NCBI GenBank assembly: GCA_041300525.1
Contig: JBGLNJ010000001.1
Span: 744,001 to 808,000, forward strand
Source: JBGLNJ01 sp041300525
Lineage (GTDB): Bacteria > Chloroflexota > Anaerolineae > Fen-1058
DNA: 64,000 bases
Reading direction: 5' to 3'
This document shows positions 51,240 through 59,797 of the stretch, in pieces. Position numbers and translations under genes: made by a program. A model generated the notes under the pieces. That model did not search any database, was not told where the DNA came from, and saw nothing but the letters and a program-made list of their open reading frames with translations. The stretch's first letter is position 1. Every line of letters begins with the position of its first letter.

Positions 51240-51304
51240 TGCGTACTGCGTGCTGCGTAATGAAACACGGAATACGCAGTACGCAATACGTAGCACGAAG
51301 CACA
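51237..51304. repeat. Heptamer stutter hairpin (TACTGCG unit) upstream of the GT2 gene
   Basis: Left units TAATGCG, TACTGCG, TGCTGCG, TAATGAA face right units ATACGCA, GTACGCA, ATACGTA, GCACGAA, which are largely complementary. It begins at the stop codon of the AP gene and ends 11 bases before the GT2 start. Confidence 0.85.
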
Positions 51305-51314
51305 TTCTAATTCG

Positions 51315-52274
51315 ATGGACACGTTACTCGACCTATCTATCGTTCTTCCCGTATACAACGAAGCAGGCGCGTTGCCGGCGTTGCATGCCGAACTCACGGC
51401 TTGCCTTTCTGCGTTGGGCCGGGCCTATGAGATCATTGCCGTGGACGACGGCTCGCGCGACGAGAGCCTGGCAATCCTCAAGCAGTTGGCCGCATCCGAT
51501 CCGCACTTGATCGTCATCGCGCTGCGGCGCAACTTTGGGCAGACGGCGGCGTTCGCGGCGGGTTTCGACCATTCGCGCGGCGGCGTGGTGATCACGCTGG
51601 ACGCCGACGGCCAGAACGACCCGGCGGACATCCCGGCCATCCTGTCCAAGCTCGACGAGGGCTATGACATCGTCTCCGGCTGGCGGCAGAATCGCAAAGA
51701 GCCGTTCTTCCTGCGGCGGCTGCCATCCATCGTCGCCAACTGGCTGATCTCGCGCTCGACGGACGTAAAGCTGCACGACTATGGCTGCTCGCTCAAAGCG
51801 TACCGGATCGAGGTGGTCAAGAACGTGCGCCTCTACGGCGAGCTGCACCGCTTTATCCCGGCGCTGGCTTCGTGGATGGGCGTCAAAATCGCCGAGACGC
51901 CGGTCAAGGACCGCAAGCGCACGCATGGCAAGAGCAAGGTCGGCCTTGACCGCACCTGGCGCGTCCTGCTCGACCTGCTGACGGTTTCGTTTCTGCTGAG
52001 TTATAGCGCGCGCCCGATGCAGTTGTTCGGCGGGCTGGGGCTGGTATCGTTCGGAATCGGGACGCTGATTGCCTTGTATCTGTCCGCGCTCAAGTTGCTC
52101 TATGGCGCCAGCTTGTCTAACAAGCCTTCGCTGTGGCTGGCCGTTCTGCTGATCGTCGTTGGCGTGCAGTTCATTTCGCTGGGCCTGATTGCCGAGATGA
52201 TGACGCGTACGTACCACGAGACGCAGAACAAGCCGATTTATGCGGTGAGGGAAATCGTCAAACGTGATGCGTAA
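51315..52274 (+). CDS. GtrB/DPM1-like family 2 glycosyltransferase
   Basis: The 319-residue enzyme has the GT2 fold: LSIVLPVYNEAGALPALHAE, IIAVDDGSRDESLAIL, the metal-binding DADGQNDPADIP, and a C-terminal region with two membrane segments (about 235-260 and 270-292). Such enzymes transfer a sugar from a nucleotide donor to polyprenyl phosphate for surface polymers. It sits between two AP-superfamily genes and is bracketed by stutter hairpins with the same unit on both sides. Confidence 0.93.
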   Translation: MDTLLDLSIVLPVYNEAGALPALHAELTACLSALGRAYEIIAVDDGSRDESLAILKQLAASDPHLIVIALRRNFGQTAAFAAGFDHSRGGVVITLDADGQNDPADIPAILSKLDEGYDIVSGWRQNRKEPFFLRRLPSIVANWLISRSTDVKLHDYGCSLKAYRIEVVKNVRLYGELHRFIPALASWMGVKIAETPVKDRKRTHGKSKVGLDRTWRVLLDLLTVSFLLSYSARPMQLFGGLGLVSFGIGTLIALYLSALKLLYGASLSNKPSLWLAVLLIVVGVQFISLGLIAEMMTRTYHETQNKPIYAVREIVKRDA

Positions 52275-52342
52275 CGTACTTCGTACTGCGTAATGCATAA
52301 CGGGACAGAGCACAAAGTACGCAGTACGAAACACGTAGCACG
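52264..52342. repeat. Heptamer stutter hairpin downstream of the GT2 gene
   Basis: GATGCGT, AACGTAC, TTCGTAC, TGCGTAA, TGCATAA on the left face AGTACGC, AGTACGA, AACACGT, AGCACGT on the right. It uses the same TAC/GCG unit as 51237-51304 and contains the GT2 stop codon. Confidence 0.82.
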
Positions 52343-52370
52343 TCTGCTACCTGAGACGCGCGTTTAGAAG

Positions 52371-52376
52371 TATAAT
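52371..52376 (+). promoter_or_regulatory. Candidate -10 box upstream of the tail-anchored protein gene
   Basis: A perfect TATAAT lies 77 bases before the ATG at 52453. The -35 region (TACCTG at 17 bases) is weak. Confidence 0.4.
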
Positions 52377-52452
52377 AGCGAGTGTCAGATTACGTGTTTT
52401 CCGTCTGACTGCAGTTCGCTGACCACTGGCAGAACCACGGGAAGGAAGACCC

Positions 52453-53202
52453 ATGCCGGAAGAATACAATAAACTTGCGGAGGGCATTGTCAAAGGCTCC
52501 GTCCCGATGGTCGCCAGCTTTGTCGAACGCTACGTCTCGGACGACGAGCCTGGCTTTTTCGTGGGCGACCGGGAACACGTCGAAGGTGACATCCGCGTTC
52601 ACGTGACGGTGTTCGGGCAACTGGAGCAAGCCAACTCGCACCTCACGGACTCGATTCAAATGGGCGTGGTGGATTTGCAGCAGTTGCCTGACGGGCGTGT
52701 ATGGATGGTGGTCGGCGCGCTGCCTACGCTGGCAGAAACCGAAGCCTGGTTGACCGATCTGTATTCGGCGATGGTGCGCCGGATGGCGGCGCGGCTGGTG
52801 CAGTTTGGATTCCTGGACGCGCCGAACCGCCCGCGATTGCGGGCAGCTTCTACGATGGCGCTGACGCAGGTGGCTCAGGCGCTCAAACCGCCCAAGCCTG
52901 TTCCCGCGCCACAACCGCCTCCCACGCCGGCCGCGTCGGCTGCGTCGGCTGCGCCGATAGCGCAAGCCGCCGAACCGCCCCAAGCTGCTACGCCTGTCAG
53001 GCCGAGTGTGGCAACTGCGTCGGCCAGCGCGCCCGTCGCGCCTGCGCACCGGGTTGTGCCTTCGCCGTCAGCCCCTTCGCCTGACCTGTTCAGCCCGCCG
53101 TCCTTCCAGCAACTCGATCTCGTGCTCACGATTGCGATGGTGTTCATCTGGGTGGCGGCATGCGGACTGTTGTTTTACCTCTTGACCCTGTTGTTGAAAT
53201 GA
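52453..53202 (+). CDS. Tail-anchored hypothetical protein
   Basis: The 249-residue protein has a soluble N-terminal domain (about 1-135; VSDDEPGFFVGDREHVEGDI, MGVVDLQQLPDGRVWMVVGA), a long Pro/Ala linker (about 140-222), and one C-terminal membrane segment (about 226-248). I do not recognise the domain. AAGGAAGACCC precedes the ATG. Its stop overlaps the start of the second AP-superfamily gene (ATGA), so the two products are made together and may act together at the membrane. Confidence 0.72.
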   Translation: MPEEYNKLAEGIVKGSVPMVASFVERYVSDDEPGFFVGDREHVEGDIRVHVTVFGQLEQANSHLTDSIQMGVVDLQQLPDGRVWMVVGALPTLAETEAWLTDLYSAMVRRMAARLVQFGFLDAPNRPRLRAASTMALTQVAQALKPPKPVPAPQPPPTPAASAASAAPIAQAAEPPQAATPVRPSVATASASAPVAPAHRVVPSPSAPSPDLFSPPSFQQLDLVLTIAMVFIWVAACGLLFYLLTLLLK

Positions 53203-54836
53203 ACCGACTCCTCGTGATCGGACTGGACGGGGCAACGCTCGACCTCGTTCGCCCCTGGGCCGCGCAAGGCCATCTTCCCCACCTCGCCAAGCTCATCGCC
53301 GAAGGAACGCACGGGCCGCTCGAATCCACGCTGCCACCGGTCACGTCGCCGGCGTGGCCGTCGTTCGTCACCGGCAAGAACCCGGGCCGCCACGGCGTAT
53401 TTGATTTCATCCGCCCGCGGACGGGCGGCCTGCGTACAGGCGCGTTCGACATGGTCAACGCCAGCCAGATTGACGGGCGGATGATTTGGGAATACCTCTC
53501 GGACACAGGGCTGACGTGCGGCGTGCTCAACGTGCCGATCACCTACCCACCGCGCAAGGTCAACGGGTACCTCGTGCCCGGCCTGCTCAGTCCCGACCAG
53601 GGCAAGACGACCTACCCGCCGGAATACCTGGCGCCTTACGAGGCAGAGCTTGGCCCGTATCGGCTGACGCCGCGTGTCTCATACAAGGCGGGCAACGAAG
53701 ATGCCTTCATCGCCGACATTGCCGACCTGATCGAGACGCAGGCGCGTTACGCGCTGCGCCTGATGCGCGATCATCCGACAGATTTCACGATGGCGCATTT
53801 CCTGGCGACGGACATTAGCCAGCACGCGCTATGGAAACATCAGGACCCGACTCACCCGGCGCACGATCCCGCGCAGGCGGCGCGCTACGGCAACGCCATC
53901 CGCGACATTTACGCGCGGCTCGACGCTGTCCTCGGCCAGATGATGGCGCTGGCGCCCGATGCAACGGTCATCGTGATGAGCGATCACGGGTTCGGGCCGC
54001 TGCATCGCATCGTCAACCTGAATATGCTGTTCCTCGAAGCGGGACTGCTCGCGCTCAAGCCGACGCCGTGGGTGCGTCTGCGCGCGTGGGCGTTCAAGCG
54101 CGGGCTCACGCCGGCGGCTGTGTGGAAGGTCATCGAGCGTGTTGGCCTGCAGAACATGGTCTGGCGCGTGAGCAAGAAAGCGCGCAACGAGGTCGTGGGC
54201 AAATTCCTGGGTTTCGAGGATGTGGACTGGTCACGCACGCTGGCGTATTCGATGGGGCACGTGGGCCAGGTGTACGTCAACCTCAAGGGGCGAGAGCCGC
54301 AGGGCATCGTTGAGCCGGAGGATTACGTGGCGGTGCGCGAGCGCGTCATCGGCGTGCTCAAGACCTTGGGCGACCGCGAGGGATCGCCCTTACATATTGA
54401 TCGCATCATCCCGCGCGAAGAGACGGCGTCTGGCCCGTACCTCGACCGCGCGCCCGATCTGCACGTGGTGATGGATGGTTATCGCACCATTGCGTTTCCG
54501 CTATTCGCCGTGGACGGCAAGATCGTCACGCGGCAGATTCGGGGCGATTCGGGCTGCCATCGCCTGCACGGCGTGTTCATCGCGCGCGGCGCGGGCATTG
54601 CTCACGGCGAGATTGCGGGCGCGCGCATCATTGACCTCGCGCCGACGATCCTGCACCTGATGAACGTCCCCGTGCCGGACGACATGGACGGGCGTGTGCT
54701 GACCGAGGCGCTCGTCACGCCGCGCCCGGTCGAGACGCAGACTGCCCTGCCTGCCTCGCACGCGCAACAAGACTTTACCGCCGAAGAAGCCGCCGAGGTG
54801 GAAGAGAGGCTGAGGGCGCTAGGCTATCTAGGTTGA
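53199..54836 (+). CDS. Alkaline phosphatase superfamily protein (type I phosphodiesterase), copy 2
   Basis: The start is the ATG at 53199 overlapping the upstream stop, giving 545 residues. Motifs match copy 1: VIGLDGATLDLVRPW, LPPVTSPAWPSFVTG with nucleophile Thr49, KNPGRHGVFDF, and VIVMSDHGFGPLHRIVN. Segments TYPPRKVNGYLVPGLLSP and LGFEDVDWSRTLAYSMGHVG align with copy 1, so the genes are paralogues with a GT2 gene between them. The substrate is unknown, probably a surface lipid or nucleotide-linked compound. Confidence 0.9.
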   Translation: MNRLLVIGLDGATLDLVRPWAAQGHLPHLAKLIAEGTHGPLESTLPPVTSPAWPSFVTGKNPGRHGVFDFIRPRTGGLRTGAFDMVNASQIDGRMIWEYLSDTGLTCGVLNVPITYPPRKVNGYLVPGLLSPDQGKTTYPPEYLAPYEAELGPYRLTPRVSYKAGNEDAFIADIADLIETQARYALRLMRDHPTDFTMAHFLATDISQHALWKHQDPTHPAHDPAQAARYGNAIRDIYARLDAVLGQMMALAPDATVIVMSDHGFGPLHRIVNLNMLFLEAGLLALKPTPWVRLRAWAFKRGLTPAAVWKVIERVGLQNMVWRVSKKARNEVVGKFLGFEDVDWSRTLAYSMGHVGQVYVNLKGREPQGIVEPEDYVAVRERVIGVLKTLGDREGSPLHIDRIIPREETASGPYLDRAPDLHVVMDGYRTIAFPLFAVDGKIVTRQIRGDSGCHRLHGVFIARGAGIAHGEIAGARIIDLAPTILHLMNVPVPDDMDGRVLTEALVTPRPVETQTALPASHAQQDFTAEEAAEVEERLRALGYLG

Positions 54837-54837
54837 A

Positions 54838-54896
54838 TATCGAATGACGAGTGCGAGTGTCGAACAGTTGACCCGCCTTCCCTGCCGTGCTAGAAT
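54838..54896 (+). promoter_or_regulatory. Promoter of the toxin-antitoxin pair behind a one-armed heptamer stutter
   Basis: TTGACC (54868-54873) and TAGAAT (54891-54896) are 17 bases apart. The predicted start is only about 10 bases before the ATG at 54914, at the AAGGAG. Upstream at 54838-54864 heptamers such as ATCGAAT, GACGAGT and GCGAGTG occur without a partner arm. Confidence 0.65.
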
Positions 54897-54913
54897 ATCG
54901 GCGAAGGAGTAAG

Positions 54914-55210
54914 ATGTCTACGCAAGTAACTTATGTGACCATTCCTGTGTCGCCTGAAATCATTGAACAACTCCCGCCTGACCCGATAACGCGGGAGCAA
55001 GTTCTGGGACTCGGCCTGCGGCAATGGCGGATTCGCCAGGCGTTGGAAGATTACCGGCAAGGGCGTGGCACACTAGCCTATGCCGCCGAACGGGCTGGCG
55101 TCTCGATACGCGAGATCACCCCACTGGCATACGCCTATGGCCTAACGCCCTCAGTTGATCCTGACTGGCTCTCCGATACCCTCACACTCGACCAGGCTTT
55201 GCAACTATGA
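54914..55210 (+). CDS. UPF0175-like antitoxin
   Basis: The ATG at 54914 follows AAGGAG, giving 98 residues. The UPF0175 pattern is visible: a short beta strand (VTYVTIPVSPEIIEQLP), a helical region (QWRIRQALEDYRQGRGTLAY) and a helix-turn-helix-like AAERAGVSIREITPLAYAYG. Such proteins neutralise PIN toxins and bind their own promoter. The toxin start overlaps its stop (ATGA). Confidence 0.82.
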   Translation: MSTQVTYVTIPVSPEIIEQLPPDPITREQVLGLGLRQWRIRQALEDYRQGRGTLAYAAERAGVSIREITPLAYAYGLTPSVDPDWLSDTLTLDQALQL

Positions 55211-55728
55211 TCGCCGTTGCCGACACCGGCCCGTTGCTCGCGCTGGCGAAAGTCAATGCTCTGGATTTGCTTGCGCATCTCTTTCAGCAAGCTGTCATAA
55301 CACCCGCTGTGTTCACCGAAGCGATCACCGCCGGTTTGGCTCAGAACGCGCCGGATGCTTACATCTTGGAAGCTGCTGTCAAAAATGGCCGATTGCAAAT
55401 GCGCGTTCCCAAGCCGCTCGCGCTTCCTCGCCCTGCTTTCATTCATCGCGGCGAAGAGGAAAGTATTCGTTTGGCCATTGAACTGGCTGCCGATTGTTTG
55501 CTGGTGGACGATCTCGATGCGCGGCGCGCAGCTATAGACAACTTTGCAGCGGCAGGTGTGTCTACCTCGGTCAAGGGCACACTTGGCGTGATTGTGACCA
55601 CTTATCAGCAAAAGTATCTGGCGCGAGAACAAGCGGTGGATTTAGTGAATGCTCTCAAGGCTCGCCCTGATATCTGGATCAGCAGGAAATTGTGTGATCA
55701 GGTGATTCGCACAATCCAAAAATACTAG
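55207..55728 (+). CDS. DUF3368 PIN-domain toxin
   Basis: The 173-residue protein has the PIN nuclease acids: Asp in MIAVADTGPLLALAKV, Glu in VFTEAI, and later Glu and Asp in HRGEEESIRLAIELAADCLL and VDDLDARRAA. The family (VapC-like, DUF3368) cleaves RNA in a metal-dependent way and is paired with UPF0175 antitoxins. The pair is self-contained with its own promoter and a bidirectional terminator after it, consistent with a mobile addiction-type module. Confidence 0.86.
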   Translation: MIAVADTGPLLALAKVNALDLLAHLFQQAVITPAVFTEAITAGLAQNAPDAYILEAAVKNGRLQMRVPKPLALPRPAFIHRGEEESIRLAIELAADCLLVDDLDARRAAIDNFAAAGVSTSVKGTLGVIVTTYQQKYLAREQAVDLVNALKARPDIWISRKLCDQVIRTIQKY

Positions 55729-55771
55729 TTACCCAGTGCTCGGCCAATGGCGGCACAGGATTTTCTAAACC

Positions 55772-55811
55772 AAAAGCGCGGCCCGTCAACCAACCGGGCC
55801 GCGCCTTTGTT
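55772..55811. terminator. Bidirectional terminator between toxin and M48 genes
   Basis: GCGCGGCCCG (55776-55785) and CGGGCCGCGC (55795-55804) form a perfect 10-bp stem with a 9-base loop. CTTTGTTTG follows on the plus side, and the plus-strand AAACCAAAA before it gives a T-rich tract on the minus strand. It lies between converging genes. Confidence 0.8.
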
Positions 55812-55822
55812 TGAATCCGGGA

Positions 55823-57430
55823 TTAGCGCACGAGCGACAGCGCCACCTGGCCGAGCAGCGCCAACACGCCCAGTCCCATGAGCGCGTACACCGCAAACTG
55901 GGCCAGCGGGTATACCCAGGACGTGACTTTTTGCCCATCGTCCAGTACCAGCTCCCGCAGCTCGAATACCGGTTGCGGCACGCGACGGAACCATCCCCGC
56001 GCCACGCCACTTTGGCCCACAAATTTTTCGGCGCGCAACAAGCCGAACAGAAACTCGAACAGCCGCCACGGCTGGCGATAGTCCAGCACGATAAATCCGC
56101 TGGAATCTTGCAGGACGAGGTCTTTGCTATAGAACAGTCCCGGCACGCCTCGCCCGATCACGCGCCCTCGGAGCGTGCCCGGCGCCGCGCGCACTCGGCT
56201 TACTTTCACCTCGCCGACCAAGCCCTTGATCTCGCGTTCGGGTGAAAGGTCGGGCGGGTACATAAAGCGGCGCTGGAGCCACCAGGTCACGCTCCACACC
56301 AGCAGGCCCGCGCCCACGCCCGCCAGCGGCAGGCTGAGCAGCACGCCCGCGCCGGCCAGCGCCAAGCCCATCACAAAGCCGATCCAGGCAAGTTGGTTGA
56401 CCGCCAGATCAACCAGGAACTCGCCCCAGTAGCTTTCCGTCTGCACTTCGCGAAAGGCGAACGACGGCGCTCGGCCTTGCGCTTCGCATTGCTTTTCCAG
56501 CGCCTTGATGCGCTTGGCCGGCAGCGGGTGGCTGGACGATAGCTCGTACCAACCCGCCCACGGATTCCACAAGTCCCACTTCATGGCTTCTGTCATGGAC
56601 GCCGCCGACAGGTTGCCCGTGCCGGCTCCGGTCAATGCCAGCACGTTGGCGACTCGGGGGTCAAAGATGCCAAAGGCGCGCGCAGCCTGCATGCGCACAT
56701 CGTTCTTGGCTTCGCCGGACTCGGGCGCGCGCGCCAGGCCATAAGCGATCTTGACCAAGCCGGTTGCCAGCGCGTCGGGGTTGCCCGTCACTTCTCCGGC
56801 GAAGCGGTCGGCGTAATACTCGCGCACGCGGCTGAGGAGCAGCACAATGAACTGGCTGACCACGTAAGCGACGTACGCCAGCAGCCCGGCGAGCGCAATG
56901 TAGCCGCCGCTCCTGCGCGAACGGCCGCTCCCGCGCGTGGCAAACCACAGCGTATACAGCACCAACGGCGCCACTGCCGCCACCGTCATTACCACAAAAT
57001 CCCAGTGCGCGATGTGGCCCATCTCGTGGCCCACGACCGCCTGCACCTCTTGAGGGTCGAGCATTTGCAGCAGCCCGCGCGTGACGACCAATCGCGCGTT
57101 GCCCGGATAGTGCCCGAAGGTAAAGGCATTCGGATTGCCGTCGTCAATCACGCCAAAACGCGGTTGAGGGATATTGCGCTCTTGGCACGTGCGCGCGATG
57201 AAAGCTGCCAGTTGGGGATTGAATTGCGCGGGGTCCGTCCATTGAATCTTGTAAATCCATTGCAGGATGAACGGCCCTAGCGCATATTGCAATGCCAGCA
57301 CGATTACGGCGAACGGCACGGCCAGCCAGACCGGCAGCCCCGTCGCCAGCAGCGCCATGATGCCAACCGCAAACACCAGCCCGAACAACAAGGTCAGCAC
57401 GATAACGGAACGGATAGCTAAATTGACCAT
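55823..57430 (-). CDS. M48-family membrane metalloprotease (HtpX-like) with C-terminal extension
   Basis: The ATG at 57430 follows GGGAGGCACA, giving 535 residues. Two N-terminal membrane segments (about 5-30 and 33-60) precede the zinc motif HEMGH at 135-139; the third zinc ligand is the Glu in REYYADRF. A membrane segment and a further domain of about 200 residues without a family name I can assign follow. HtpX degrades misfolded membrane proteins. Its 5' end faces a 100-bp palindromic element. Confidence 0.9.
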   Translation of the reverse strand: MVNLAIRSVIVLTLLFGLVFAVGIMALLATGLPVWLAVPFAVIVLALQYALGPFILQWIYKIQWTDPAQFNPQLAAFIARTCQERNIPQPRFGVIDDGNPNAFTFGHYPGNARLVVTRGLLQMLDPQEVQAVVGHEMGHIAHWDFVVMTVAAVAPLVLYTLWFATRGSGRSRRSGGYIALAGLLAYVAYVVSQFIVLLLSRVREYYADRFAGEVTGNPDALATGLVKIAYGLARAPESGEAKNDVRMQAARAFGIFDPRVANVLALTGAGTGNLSAASMTEAMKWDLWNPWAGWYELSSSHPLPAKRIKALEKQCEAQGRAPSFAFREVQTESYWGEFLVDLAVNQLAWIGFVMGLALAGAGVLLSLPLAGVGAGLLVWSVTWWLQRRFMYPPDLSPEREIKGLVGEVKVSRVRAAPGTLRGRVIGRGVPGLFYSKDLVLQDSSGFIVLDYRQPWRLFEFLFGLLRAEKFVGQSGVARGWFRRVPQPVFELRELVLDDGQKVTSWVYPLAQFAVYALMGLGVLALLGQVALSLVR

Positions 57431-57449
57431 TGTGCCTCCCAATCCGTAC

Positions 57450-57549
57450 TCAATGTCATTAAGATAAGCGTAGCATAGCCCCTTGTGGGCGTCTTTCCAA
57501 GCGCGGAAACGGGCACAAGGCCCTACGCTACGGCCCTAACTTAACGACA
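57450..57549 (+). repeat. 100-bp near-palindromic element, copy A
   Basis: The sequence begins TCAATGTCATTAAGATAAGC and ends CGGCCCTAACTTAACGACA. Its halves are imperfect inverted copies of each other (GTAGC and CCTTGTG words on both arms). It is identical at 99 of 100 positions to the reverse complement of 61445-61544. It lies between the M48 gene start and the trp T-box leader and contains no reading frame of note. Confidence 0.9.
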
Positions 57550-57763
57550 GTCAATAGCGTATTTGCAGGGTTTCATTGGGGCTCCTCACATAATGTACGG
57601 ATAGCAAGGAGCCAATTATACCGTCGGATTACTTTTGAGACACGGTAGTAGTAGCGTCTGCCATGCAAAACATGACACGCGCCCGTATCGAATCGCTGCA
57701 TCATGCGCTTGACAGTACCATCAGAGTGTGGTATCTTTCGGGCCGTCAGCAGCACATTGAGAA

Positions 57764-57769
57764 TATAAC
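57764..57769 (+). promoter_or_regulatory. Candidate -10 box for the trp leader
   Basis: TATAAC lies at the distance that would start transcription near 57776, a few bases before the T-box Stem I. No good -35 is visible. The stretch 57550-57760 shows no other feature. Confidence 0.35.
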
Positions 57770-57780
57770 CTAAAGACGTT

Positions 57781-58156
57781 GAATCGGACGAGTAACCGTC
57801 GGGCGGATTTCAGAGAGTCGGTGGAGGTGGTGAGACACCGATATTCCAAAAGGCGGCGAATGGACCGAGGAGTCGCAAGGGCAAACGGTGGGGCGGCATC
57901 CTGATGCCGCCGCCAAGTAGCCCAAGCCGGAAATCGCCCCCGTTATCGCGGCAGAAGGTATCGAGAACATTTCTCCGTACCTGCAAGAGTGGGACTGGCT
58001 CGCGTTTCGTTTCATACGGACGCGATTTTTGTTTATCGAGCGAGGACGACCAGTCTCAATAGGGTGGCACCACGGGAGCAAGGTTATTCATAACCAACCT
58101 CTCGTCCCTTTGGATGCGCAGAATTCTGCGGGCACAAGGGGACGAGAGGTTTTTTA
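57781..58156 (+). promoter_or_regulatory. T-box riboswitch, tryptophan-specific, with terminator
   Basis: Stem I has CGGACGAGTAACCG on the 5' side, CAGAGAGTCGGTGG and GTGAGACACCGA in its upper part, and a specifier loop GCGAATGGACCGAGG in which TGG (57861-57863) is the tryptophan codon. Stem II is GGCGGCAT-CCTG-ATGCCGCC (57892-57911). The T-box sequence AGGGTGGCACCACGGG is at 58061-58076. A strong terminator follows: AACCTCTCGTCCCTTTG (58096-58112) with CAAGGGGACGAGAGGTT (58135-58151) and six T. Uncharged tRNA-Trp would favour the antiterminator and switch on trpE and the genes behind it. Confidence 0.95.
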
Positions 58157-58218
58157 TTCTCCCTTCTTCCTTGTAGGGAGAAGGGCGGCCCACAGTAGTG
58201 GGCAGGGGGATGAGCGTG

Positions 58219-59706
58219 ATGTACCAACCGACCTATTCCGAATTTGAGGCGCTGGCCGCGCGCGGCAATTTGATTCCGGTCTATCGTGAGATCAACGTGG
58301 ATTTGGAGACGCCTGTGTCAGTCTATTTGAAATTGCGCGGCGAGGGCAAATCGTTCCTGCTCGAATCGGTCGAGGGCGGCGAGCAACTGGCGCGCTATTC
58401 GTTCCTCGGCGTGAATCCCGCGCGGGTGCTGACGCTGCGCGGCGACCAAGTGACGATTCGTAATCACGCGCGCGTCGAACAGTTTTCGCTCGACGGGCGT
58501 GACCCGCTGGAGGCGTTGCGGGGATTCCTCGCGCCGTATCAATCGCTGCCGGTGGCAGCGCGCAGCGTGCCGCGCTTTTTCGGCGGCGCGGTCGGGTATC
58601 TCGCTTACGACATCGTGCGCCACATCGAGCGACTGCCCAACACCGCGCGCGATGAGCTTGATCTCCCCGATGCGATGTTTCTGTTGGCGGACACCGTCAT
58701 CGCCTTCGACCACGTCAAGCATCGCGCGCTCGTCATCGCCAATGCGCATGTTGAGGGTAACCCGAGCGCCGCTTACGACGACGCGGTGGCGCGCATCGAG
58801 CACCTCATCGCGCGCTTGAATCAGCCGATGCCGAAGCCTTCTCCTGCGCCCTCCCGCAATGGTCACGCTCTCGAATCGAACGTTTCGCCGGAGCAGTACG
58901 CGCAGAGGGTGGAGCGCGCGAAGGAATACATCGCCGCCGGCGACATTTTCCAGGTCGTCCTTTCGCAGCGGTTTGGGCGTGAGACGCGCGCAGACGCCTT
59001 TTCGATTTACCGCGCGCTGCGGCGTTTGAACCCGTCGCTGTACATGTTCTTTTTGGACTTGCGCGAAATGCAGTTTATCGGCTCGTCCCCCGAAGTCCTG
59101 GTGCGGCTCGAAGACGGCCTGGCGCAGCTCAACCCCATCGCTGGGACGCGCCCGCGCGGCGCAGACGAGGCCGCCGACGCCCGCCTTGAAGAAGAACTGC
59201 GCGTGGATCCGAAAGAGCGCGCGGAGCACGTCATGCTGGTGGATTTGGGACGCAACGATTTGGGGCGCGTGTGCGAGTACGGCTCGGTGCAGGTGCCCGA
59301 TTTCATGACCGTCGAAAGATACTCGCACGTGATGCACCTCGTCTCACGCGTCACCGGCAAGCTGCGCGCCGAGTTGGACGGGTTCGACTTGCTCCGCGCG
59401 ACCTTTCCCGCCGGGACCGTTTCCGGCGCGCCCAAAGTCCGCGCGATGGAGATCATTGAAGAACTCGAAGGCACGCGGCGTGGGCCGTATGCGGGCGCGG
59501 TCGGCTATCTGGGATTCCCCGTCGCCGGCAAGGGCAATATGGATTTTTGTATCACGATTCGCACCATCGTTCAACGCGGGCCACAGGCGTTCATCCAGGC
59601 CGGCGCGGGCATCGTGGCCGATTCCGATCCGATGCGCGAGCATCAAGAGTGCGTGAACAAGGCCCGCGCCCTGGCCGAAGCGATCCGATTGGCGGAAGAA
59701 GGCTAG
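58219..59706 (+). CDS. trpE: Anthranilate synthase component I
   Basis: The ATG at 58219 with AGGGGG upstream gives 495 residues; in-frame starts at 58198 (GTG) and 58210 are less well placed. The tryptophan feedback motif LLES is at 47-50. The catalytic chorismate fold shows VVLSQRFGRET, LNPIAGTRPRGADEAADARL, HVMLVDLGRNDLGRVCEYG, FPAGTVSGAPKVRAMEII and YAGAVGYLGF. It makes anthranilate from chorismate with TrpG. It is the first gene after the T-box. Confidence 0.97.
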   Translation: MYQPTYSEFEALAARGNLIPVYREINVDLETPVSVYLKLRGEGKSFLLESVEGGEQLARYSFLGVNPARVLTLRGDQVTIRNHARVEQFSLDGRDPLEALRGFLAPYQSLPVAARSVPRFFGGAVGYLAYDIVRHIERLPNTARDELDLPDAMFLLADTVIAFDHVKHRALVIANAHVEGNPSAAYDDAVARIEHLIARLNQPMPKPSPAPSRNGHALESNVSPEQYAQRVERAKEYIAAGDIFQVVLSQRFGRETRADAFSIYRALRRLNPSLYMFFLDLREMQFIGSSPEVLVRLEDGLAQLNPIAGTRPRGADEAADARLEEELRVDPKERAEHVMLVDLGRNDLGRVCEYGSVQVPDFMTVERYSHVMHLVSRVTGKLRAELDGFDLLRATFPAGTVSGAPKVRAMEIIEELEGTRRGPYAGAVGYLGFPVAGKGNMDFCITIRTIVQRGPQAFIQAGAGIVADSDPMREHQECVNKARALAEAIRLAEEG

Positions 59707-59707
59707 G

Positions 59708-59780
59708 TTTTTCTCCGCGAATCACGCGAATCCCCGCCAATCTTTCTGATTCGCGCCCATTCGCGTTATTCGCGGAAAAA
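59708..59780. repeat. Stutter hairpin (period 9, ATTCGCG words) between trpE and trpG
   Basis: The left arm TTTTTCTCCGCGAAT with CACGCGAAT and the right arm CATTCGCG, TTATTCGCGGAAAAA are complementary around a short centre. It fills the gap right up to the trpG ribosome site. Confidence 0.82.
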
Positions 59781-59797
59781 GATATGGAGGCTAACCC

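Noticed and set aside
49479..51305. 608-codon minus-strand open frame opposite the first AP-superfamily gene
   Set aside because: Antisense shadow; the plus strand has catalytic motifs, a promoter and a ribosome site.
57573..57755. 60-codon minus-strand frame between the palindromic element and the T-box
   Set aside because: No start signal, no similarity I recognise, and the region is a leader/promoter gap.
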